A stretch of 11,871 nt of DNA, taken from assembly GCA_004525825.1 (NCBI GenBank), contig SPBY01000044.1:1-11871 (forward strand), read 5' to 3'. Numbering within the stretch: position 1 is the first letter of the stretch; each line of letters starts with the position of its first letter. This DNA is from Bacteroidia bacterium (GTDB taxonomy: Bacteria; Bacteroidota; Bacteroidia; Bacteroidales; GCA-2748055). The notes beneath the pieces are model-generated. The model ran no database searches and had not been told where the DNA came from. It saw only the letters and a list, made by a program, of their open reading frames with translations. The translations under genes and the position numbers were made by a program. Positions 6,435 to 11,871 of this stretch are shown here, in pieces.

Positions 6435-8021
6435 ATGAAAATCCAGAGATATCTGATCAGTTTTTTGATCACTCTGACTTTCCTATTTTCCTCCTGTACC
6501 CGGCAAAAGTCTGGTGAATCCGGTACAAGTGAGACCCGCTACACTGAACAGCACCGACCCCAATTTCATTTTAGTCCCGATTCCATGTGGATGAACGATC
6601 CCAACGGCATGGTTTACTACCAAGGGGAATATCACCTGTTTTATCAGCACAACCCCAACAGCAATGTGTGGGGTCCGATGCACTGGGGACATGCCATCAG
6701 CACCGATCTGGTCCACTGGGAGCACCTTCCCATAGCTCTTTATCCCGACAGCCTGGGAACCATTTTTTCGGGAAGTGCGGTGATGGACTGGAACAACAGC
6801 TCAGGCCTGGGAAACGGAGATGAGCCTCCCATGGTGGCTATATTTACCCATCACAACCACGAACTCGAAAACCAGGAAAGCCTGCAGTTCCAGTACCAGA
6901 GCATAGCTTACAGTCTGGACAAAGGAAGAAACTGGACCAAGTACCCGGGAAATCCCGTACTGGATAACCCCGGGATCAGAGATTTCAGGGATCCAAAGGT
7001 GATCTGGATGGAGGAAGCTGACAAATGGATCATGGTTTTGGCAGCCCATGACAGGGTCTTGTTCTACTCTTCACCTGACCTGATCTCCTGGACCATGGAA
7101 AGTGAATTTGGAGAGAATATTGGTGCCCATGGCGGGGTGTGGGAATGTCCCGATCTGTTCCCACTGGAGGCAGAGGAGGAGCAGAAATGGGTGCTTCTGG
7201 TAAGTATAAACCCCGGGGGCCCCAATGGCGGATCGGCCACGCAATATTTTGTGGGAGAATTTGACGGCAAAAACTTTCACAATGAGAATCCGGGAGAAGA
7301 ACCCCTGTGGCTGGACTATGGAAAAGACAACTATGCCGGAGTCACCTGGTCCGATATCCCAAAGCAGGATGGTAGAAGGATCTTCATGGGATGGATGAGC
7401 AACTGGCAGTATGCCAATCAGGTTCCCACCGTAAGATGGAGAAATGCCATGACCCTTCCCAGGGAACTCAAACTGGGAAAGGATGACTTTGGATATATGC
7501 TTCGTTCTGTGCCGGTAGTGGAAACTGAAAAGCTGAGAGTAGGTCAGATCAAACTTGAATCCGGACCTGTCCAGGGCAGAAACAATGTGGGCCCCGCCAA
7601 TAAGGAGGCTGATCCCTTGTATGAAATCGATCTGCTGTTTGAGTTTGATCCCGAGGTAGCGGAAGAAATTGAATTTGGATTTGTCCTGGAAAGCACTCAG
7701 CATGAAAAGGTGGTTGCAGGATATAATACCAGATCGCAGGAACTATTTATCGGCCGGAAGCAAAACTCGGGTAACACCGATTTCTCCGAGCATTTCCCCG
7801 GAGTTCACAGCGCTCCCAACCAGATTTCTGAACTAGGCGAGATCCGTTTTCATGCTTTTGTGGACCTCTCCTCCATAGAACTCTTCGTGGACGAGGGGGC
7901 AGTGGTTTTGACCGAGTTGGTTTTCCCTGAATCTGGCTTTGAGAGTATTCGCCTTTACGGTGTTCACGAATCTGTCAAACTAAAAGAGGGAGTCATCTAC
8001 AGCTTAGAAAGCACCTGGTAA
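6435..8021 (+). CDS. GH32 beta-fructosidase (levanase/exo-inulinase/invertase type), lipoprotein
   Basis: Glycoside hydrolase family 32 enzyme of 528 residues, complete, which releases fructose from fructans or sucrose-type fructosides with retention. The signal peptide ends at LFSSC with Cys21, indicating a lipoprotein of the periplasm or outer membrane. The five-bladed propeller carries the hallmark residues: nucleophile Asp55 in WMNDPNG (52-58), transition-state stabiliser Asp186 in FRDP (184-187) and acid/base Glu237 in WECPD (236-240). FSGSA at 111-115 and MGWMSNW at 318-324 are also typical. Residues about 365-528 form the C-terminal beta-sandwich (FVDLSSIELFVDEGAV, 475-490). The intact conserved motifs support activity; exo-action on levan, inulin or sucrose cannot be separated by sequence alone. 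It is the last gene of its transcription unit. No fructokinase, SusC/SusD pair or transporter lies within the window. Confidence 0.95.
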   Translation: MKIQRYLISFLITLTFLFSSCTRQKSGESGTSETRYTEQHRPQFHFSPDSMWMNDPNGMVYYQGEYHLFYQHNPNSNVWGPMHWGHAISTDLVHWEHLPIALYPDSLGTIFSGSAVMDWNNSSGLGNGDEPPMVAIFTHHNHELENQESLQFQYQSIAYSLDKGRNWTKYPGNPVLDNPGIRDFRDPKVIWMEEADKWIMVLAAHDRVLFYSSPDLISWTMESEFGENIGAHGGVWECPDLFPLEAEEEQKWVLLVSINPGGPNGGSATQYFVGEFDGKNFHNENPGEEPLWLDYGKDNYAGVTWSDIPKQDGRRIFMGWMSNWQYANQVPTVRWRNAMTLPRELKLGKDDFGYMLRSVPVVETEKLRVGQIKLESGPVQGRNNVGPANKEADPLYEIDLLFEFDPEVAEEIEFGFVLESTQHEKVVAGYNTRSQELFIGRKQNSGNTDFSEHFPGVHSAPNQISELGEIRFHAFVDLSSIELFVDEGAVVLTELVFPESGFESIRLYGVHESVKLKEGVIYSLESTW

Positions 8022-8022
8022 A

Positions 8023-8044
8023 CCGCCTAAGAGGTGGAATTTTT
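8023..8044 (+). terminator. Candidate terminator after the GH32 gene
   Basis: CCGCCT (8023-8028) and AGGTGG (8032-8037) can form a 6-bp stem with one G-T pair and a 3-nt loop, followed by AA and five T (8040-8044). It begins directly after the GH32 stop codon. The stem is short, so efficiency is uncertain. Confidence 0.5.
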
Positions 8045-8306
8045 GTCCGACCATATCTTTTGTTAATAACTCCCATTCGATTGTTAAGTTTTCTGCCCCA
8101 AGGTGCCTTTTTCAGGCTCCCGGGCATTAGGATAGATGTCCAAAAACATGGAACTTTATACCAAGAAAACCCGTTAAAGAATAGGGGTTTGGCGCAGTTA
8201 TTGTGTCTTATGAAAGAAGGAGTCAGGGATTGGAGACATTTTTTTTGAAATATTTACCTTCCCCAAGCATCCTTCTGGTAAAAAAGCGGTCTTTATAGTA
8301 TAGAAC
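8045..8306. other. Intergenic region upstream of the SDR-like gene
   Basis: About 260 bp without a convincing gene; the short open frames here have no recognisable product. AAACCC at 8167-8172 can pair with GGGTTT at 8185-8190, a 6-bp stem around 12 nt. A possible promoter is TTTTG at 8058-8062 with TAAGTTTT at 8085-8092 (one mismatch to TAnnTTTG, spacer 22 nt), which would leave a leader of over 200 nt. Neither is strong. A run of eight or nine T ends near 8246. Confidence 0.4.
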
Positions 8307-9110
8307 ATGCACAACACATTACCCATAGTGAATACACAGTACACGATCATATTAGGAGCGGAAGGCGAACTGGGCAGGGCCATGGCCCGTGAAGTGGCCC
8401 GGAAAAAATGTAATCTGATCCTTGTATCCACCACTTCCATAGATCTTCAGAGATTTGCCATTGGCCTGCAATTGAAGGAAGAGGTACAGGTCGAGGCCAT
8501 TAAATTAGACCTGGGAGACCAGGAGGCCATCCAGAACCTCACCAACAGGCTCCGGGATAATTATGAAGTTCGTGCATTGATCAACAACATTACCTGCGAC
8601 TGGTCGGTGGCCAAAAACAGCTGCATTTCAGAACTGGCCCAGGAGGATTTCCTGACCCGTTTCAGGGGAACCTCTCTGGTGACCCGGAGCCTTCTTCCCC
8701 AGATGAGGAAGTTTCCCGCGTCCTACATCCAGCACATTATTCCTTTTCCTTTTAAAAAGGAACACTTCAGTGCCCCCCTGCAGCAATCGGTGAGCAAAAT
8801 GTATGCCTTCACCAAAGAGCTGGATGAAGAGTTGAAGCACACCGGGGTATCGGTCAGTATGGTATATACCGCTCCCATTAAAAACATCATGGAGAAGTTA
8901 GAATTCACCGGCAGGATCTTTGAAGAAGAGATTCTCACCCTGGTACCCTCCATGATCGCCATGAAAGCAGTCAATGGAATGCTACGCGGTGACCGCCTGA
9001 TCATCCCGGGATTCTGGAACAAGGTGCAATTCTTCCTGAATCGCCACCTCACCAACTGGTTCAAAGCCCATGATAAGGGCGTGGAATCCTCCCTTCAGCC
9101 ATCCTTGTAG
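8307..9110 (+). CDS. SDR-like Rossmann protein with degenerate active site
   Basis: A 267-residue cytoplasmic protein with the layout of short-chain dehydrogenase/reductases. There is a beta-strand and glycine loop at 12-23 (YTIILGAEGELG), an LDLGD segment at 67-71 where adenine-contacting Asp68 would sit, INN at 92-94 in the NNAG position, and SVSKMYAFTKELDEEL at 161-176 matching the YxxxK helix. Several key residues are missing. The catalytic Tyr position four before Lys164 is Gln160, the expected active-site Ser region (about 145-147) reads IPF, and the glycine loop has Glu21 where the central Gly is normal. The ending YTAP at 187-190 resembles the usual PG turn. A normal SDR reaction is therefore doubtful; it may bind a nucleotide without classical catalysis, or act by other residues. 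It is transcribed alone and converges on the permease gene, the stops being 27 bp apart. Confidence 0.85.
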   Translation: MHNTLPIVNTQYTIILGAEGELGRAMAREVARKKCNLILVSTTSIDLQRFAIGLQLKEEVQVEAIKLDLGDQEAIQNLTNRLRDNYEVRALINNITCDWSVAKNSCISELAQEDFLTRFRGTSLVTRSLLPQMRKFPASYIQHIIPFPFKKEHFSAPLQQSVSKMYAFTKELDEELKHTGVSVSMVYTAPIKNIMEKLEFTGRIFEEEILTLVPSMIAMKAVNGMLRGDRLIIPGFWNKVQFFLNRHLTNWFKAHDKGVESSLQPSL

Positions 9111-9130
9111 CCCTGCCTCAATGGCTATTT
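9108..9130. terminator. Weak candidate terminator between convergent genes
   Basis: TAGCC (9108-9112, overlapping the SDR stop) can pair with GGCTA (9123-9127) around a 10-nt loop, followed by TTT. With only a five-pair stem, this is a position-based suggestion for the 27-bp convergent gap. Confidence 0.22.
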
Positions 9131-9137
9131 AAATCCC

Positions 9138-11540
9138 TTATTCATACCTGAGCGACATGCTGGGATTTTGTCTGCTTGCCCTGAGGGCATGAAAACTCAC
9201 CGTGGCCAGGGCAATGATGAAGGCCAGTATACCAGCGACCGCAAATACCCAATAAGGAATATCAATCCTGTAGGCAAAACTTTCCAGCCATTTCTTCATG
9301 GCCCACCAGGTAAGCGGCCATGCTATAATATTGGCCAGCAGCACCCATTTGGTAAAGTCGAGGGATAAAATCCCAAGGATATTGCGTGTGGTAGCCCCGT
9401 TGGTCTTTCGAATCCCGATTTCTTTGGTTCTTCGTTCCGCCATAAAGGAAGCCAGCCCAAAGAGTCCCAGGCAGGAGATAAAAATGGCAACCACAGCAAA
9501 TATATAAAGCAGGGACCTGGTCTGTTTTTCATTCTGGTAGATTCCTTCATATTGCTTATCCAGAATTTCGTACTCAAAGGGTATGGCAGGTACATATTTT
9601 TCCCAACCCTCCTGGAGAGTCTTAATGATTTTTTGATAATCAGAACCCGCAATCCTCACACTGAGATAATAAGGAGCCCTGAATCTTTCCGCAAGTAGCA
9701 TCAATGCATGTGGCCTGACCTCCATGTGTTTGGATTCCCAATGGTAATCCTTCACCACTCCGATCACCTCGTACGGAAGGGTGCGATCGTTCCACAAATA
9801 CGTGATCCTCCCAATGGGATCCTTCATTTCCAGCAAAGCAACTGCGGTTTCATTAAGTACTATTTTACCTGTATCGGCTACAAATTCCTTCGAAAAATAT
9901 CTTCCCTTTGCCATCTCCATGCCCATGGTTTCCACATAAGTTTCATCGGTAAGGTTTACATTGAGACTGAAACTTCTTTCCATCCCTTCTGCACCAAAGC
10001 CCCAGTTGGTTATTTTATCGCCCGGAACCCAGGCGGAAACAGAGGCCTGAATCACCTCAGGATGGGTACGTAACTCATCCTTATAGGCTTCCAGGTTCTC
10101 CATATAGTACACATTCTTTACCAGGACAACCTGTTCCTTGTTAAATCCCAATGAATCGTCCATGATCAAATGCATCTGTTTTTGCACCAGGAAAGTGGCC
10201 GCAATCAGGAAGATAGCCACAGAAAACTGGAATAAGACCAGGATATTGCGGAACCAGCTCCTGGATTGCTTCACCCCTTTAAATCCCAACGAATCAACGG
10301 CTGAAAATTTGCTCATATAGAGTGCCGGGTAAGAGCCCGACAGCAACCCCACCACAGCGGCAAAGGCCAGCAAGCCTGGAATGACCAGGAAATTATCCAG
10401 ATAGTGGATCTGTATCTCTCTGCCGGTAAAATTCTGGTAAGGACCCATCAGGGACTCCACCAGTCCCATGGCCAGAATCAGGGCCAGAATACTGATAATT
10501 ATAGCTTCACTATAAAACTGTTCTCTCAGCGTTTTGCGGCTGGCCCCATTTGTTTTTCTGACTCCAACCTCTCTTGCCCTGATGGAAGAGCTGGCAGTAG
10601 TCAGATTCATAAAATTGATGCAAGCTACCACCAGCAAAAGGAAGGCAACAATGGAAAATATTCGGATATAGGATAGATTTCCATTGGGCTCAAACTCTCC
10701 GTTCAGGTCCGATCCCAGATGTATCTCCCTGATATGCTGGAGGTATAATTTCCAATAGTTCTCATCATTAGAATTCTCTTCATAGGTTCCCTGAAACAGA
10801 TACTTGTCCACAAAAGCGGGTAGTTTCGCTTCCAGTTGCTCATCGGGATATCCGGGCTCCAGAAGCATATAGGTTTCAAAATTATTGGCAAACCAGCCCT
10901 GGTTGTTGTATAAACCATCAAATGTGACAAGGGAAGTCAGCATGGAAAAATGAAAATGTGACTGAGCTGGAAAATCTTCATATACACCCATTACCGTGAG
11001 CGGCACTGTATCCTGTATCATTATTACCTGTCCATAGGCAGTTTCATCCCCGAAATATTTACTGGCCGTGGATTGGTCCAGTAGCACCTGTCCAGGTTCA
11101 TTAAGCATTTTTCCGGGTGAGCCCTCCAGATAGTTCAGGGTAAATATCTCTGTAAAGGTGGAGTCAACTGCCGCTGCCAGATCTTCATTATATACAAGAT
11201 CGCCAATGGTCACGGTTTGTGACCTGTCGGCGATCCTGGTAATAGCTCTTACTTCCGGATACTCATCATACATGGCCTTGGGCATGGCAGCCGGAGTCCA
11301 TGTCTGACGAATTACAGTATTTCCGATCTTGGCATCCACAGCCACCCGGTAGATATCATCGAAATGCTCATTGTACCTGTCATAGTTGAGCTCGTGGTTT
11401 ACATAGAGCATGATCAGTACAAAAGAGGCAATCCCGACGGCCAGTCCACCGATATTCAAAAGGGAGATTAGAAGGTGCTTCCGGATGTGACGGAAGGTAA
11501 CCTTGAAATAGTGCTTTACCATTGTGCCAGTTTTTGCCAT
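9138..11540 (-). CDS. ABC transporter permease, twin MacB/FtsX type
   Basis: Inner-membrane permease of 800 residues with the two-unit layout common in Bacteroidota. TM1 is at about 24-47, followed by a MacB-like periplasmic domain (about 50-290). TM2-4 at about 292-312, 344-364 and 382-402 form the first FtsX domain with REVGVRKTNGAS (323-334). TM5 at about 432-452 starts the second unit, with periplasmic domain about 455-672, and TM6-8 at about 676-698, 730-749 and 762-784 form the second FtsX domain with KEIGIRKTNGAT (706-717). The end SLRYE is typical. Such proteins work with a separate LolD/MacB-like ATPase, moving lipoproteins, peptides or drugs or transmitting mechanical force; no ATPase is in the window. 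The start may instead be Met7 (ATG at 11522), which matches the MVKHYFKVTFRH opening usual for the family; neither has a clear ribosome site. It is divergent from a response-regulator gene, an arrangement often seen for regulated permease clusters. Confidence 0.94.
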   Translation of the reverse strand: MAKTGTMVKHYFKVTFRHIRKHLLISLLNIGGLAVGIASFVLIMLYVNHELNYDRYNEHFDDIYRVAVDAKIGNTVIRQTWTPAAMPKAMYDEYPEVRAITRIADRSQTVTIGDLVYNEDLAAAVDSTFTEIFTLNYLEGSPGKMLNEPGQVLLDQSTASKYFGDETAYGQVIMIQDTVPLTVMGVYEDFPAQSHFHFSMLTSLVTFDGLYNNQGWFANNFETYMLLEPGYPDEQLEAKLPAFVDKYLFQGTYEENSNDENYWKLYLQHIREIHLGSDLNGEFEPNGNLSYIRIFSIVAFLLLVVACINFMNLTTASSSIRAREVGVRKTNGASRKTLREQFYSEAIIISILALILAMGLVESLMGPYQNFTGREIQIHYLDNFLVIPGLLAFAAVVGLLSGSYPALYMSKFSAVDSLGFKGVKQSRSWFRNILVLFQFSVAIFLIAATFLVQKQMHLIMDDSLGFNKEQVVLVKNVYYMENLEAYKDELRTHPEVIQASVSAWVPGDKITNWGFGAEGMERSFSLNVNLTDETYVETMGMEMAKGRYFSKEFVADTGKIVLNETAVALLEMKDPIGRITYLWNDRTLPYEVIGVVKDYHWESKHMEVRPHALMLLAERFRAPYYLSVRIAGSDYQKIIKTLQEGWEKYVPAIPFEYEILDKQYEGIYQNEKQTRSLLYIFAVVAIFISCLGLFGLASFMAERRTKEIGIRKTNGATTRNILGILSLDFTKWVLLANIIAWPLTWWAMKKWLESFAYRIDIPYWVFAVAGILAFIIALATVSFHALRASRQNPSMSLRYE

Positions 11541-11717
11541 TCATTTGCAATTGGTGTGCCATAAATCATATACTGTTCATTTTATGATATTTATAGAATA
11601 ATCCGATGAGTTTTTATTACGATAAGTGCTCGTTTTTAATGCATCGCCCTGTTCGGTATTGTGGCAATTTGTATTGCAGGAATGAATATCTTACTTTCGT
11701 AAAGCAGTACATTACCT
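11541..11717. other. Divergent intergenic region between permease and response regulator
   Basis: A 177-bp AT-rich region that must hold the starts of both divergent transcripts. A good plus-strand promoter is given separately. No reverse-strand TAnnTTTG match for the permease gene was found here. Confidence 0.55.
11668..11699 (+). promoter_or_regulatory. Bacteroidota-type promoter of the response regulator gene
   Basis: TTTG at 11668-11671 and TACTTTCG at 11692-11699 (one mismatch to TAnnTTTG) are separated by 20 nt, the normal spacing for the housekeeping sigma factor of this phylum. The -7 element ends 18 nt before the ATG at 11718, implying a very short 5' leader. Confidence 0.65.
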
Positions 11718-11871
11718 ATGGCGCTACCGAAAATATTAATCATCGATGATGATCATGATGTGTTGTTAACCGCACGCATGTTTCTTGAACAGCTCGATTT
11801 CGAGGTCACAGTTCTCTCCGACCCCGGGAAAATAGTGGAGCGGATTTCCAGGGAACACCACGATGTAATTC
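11718..11871 (+). CDS. Response regulator, receiver-domain start (cut by window edge)
   Basis: The first 51 codons of a receiver domain, running off the right edge. KILIIDDDHD at 5-14 is strand one with the acidic pocket Asp10-Asp12, followed by helix one (VLLTARMFLEQLDF) and strand two (EVTVLSD). The phospho-accepting Asp would lie just beyond the edge, so it cannot be checked. The DDDxDVLLTAR wording and the DPGKIVERI continuation resemble the NtrC-like sigma-54 activators that stand beside MacB/FtsX permease clusters in many Bacteroidota, so I favour that class. An OmpR- or LytR-type regulator is not excluded because no output domain is visible. It probably controls the divergent permease gene or further transporter genes to the right. 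Confidence 0.85.
   Translation, partial: MALPKILIIDDDHDVLLTARMFLEQLDFEVTVLSDPGKIVERISREHHDVI

Noticed and set aside
7071..7703. Minus-strand open frame of 210 codons opposite the GH32 gene
   Set aside because: Fully inside an intact GH32 gene with all catalytic motifs; no protein-like features.
8060..8248. Possible 62-codon small gene between GH32 and the SDR-like gene
   Set aside because: No ribosome site, no recognisable motif and no neighbour relation; kept as intergenic.
9138..11540. Internal repeat suggesting a recent duplication within the permease (RKTNGA twice)
   Set aside because: The two-unit MacB/FtsX architecture with this repeated motif is normal for the family, not a recent event.

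Overview
The window looks like chromosomal DNA of a member of the Bacteroidota, most likely a free-living polysaccharide degrader. This is an inference from gene content: lipoproteins ending their signal in Cys, a Tat-exported Gfo/Idh/MocA oxidoreductase of the type expanded in this phylum, an ~800-residue twin-domain FtsX/MacB permease, A-rich translation starts without Shine-Dalgarno sequences, and a promoter of the TTTG-N20-TAnnTTTG type at 11668-11699. No rRNA, tRNA, CRISPR array, insertion sequence or phage gene was seen.

Left part (1-2559, minus strand): two secreted esterases of different families lie 9 bp apart and are probably co-transcribed leftwards. They are an alpha/beta-hydrolase of the CE1/esterase D type with an N-terminal E-set domain, and a type-B carboxylesterase lipoprotein cut by the window edge. 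A divergent intergenic region (2560-2844) separates them from the next cluster.

Centre (2845-8021, plus strand): a four-gene sugar-catabolism cluster. In order these are a Tat-exported Gfo/Idh/MocA oxidoreductase, a TIM-barrel sugar isomerase/epimerase-like protein with a signal peptide, a cytoplasmic Gfo/Idh/MocA oxidoreductase, and a GH32 beta-fructosidase lipoprotein. A perfect 10-bp stem terminator (5381-5404) splits the cluster into two transcriptional halves, just ahead of the third gene. My reading is that the set attacks (possibly acylated) fructosyl-containing glycosides. GH32 would cleave fructosyl bonds, the esterases would strip acyl groups, and the exported oxidoreductase plus TIM-barrel protein would carry out oxidation and then elimination or epimerisation of a sugar ring, with the cytoplasmic oxidoreductase reducing the product. 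The enzyme families are clear; the joint pathway is a hypothesis.

Right part (8022-11871): after a weak terminator and a gene-poor stretch comes a divergent short-chain dehydrogenase-like protein that lacks the catalytic Tyr. It converges on a large ABC-transporter permease (minus strand). Divergent from the permease, behind a good Bacteroidota-type promoter, begins a response regulator, probably of the NtrC type, cut by the right edge. No ABC ATPase or histidine kinase lies inside the window.

No wholly new system is evident. The points most worth following up are the keto-sugar-type redox gene set joined to GH32 and two esterases, the terminator inside that cluster, and the SDR-like protein with a degenerate active site.
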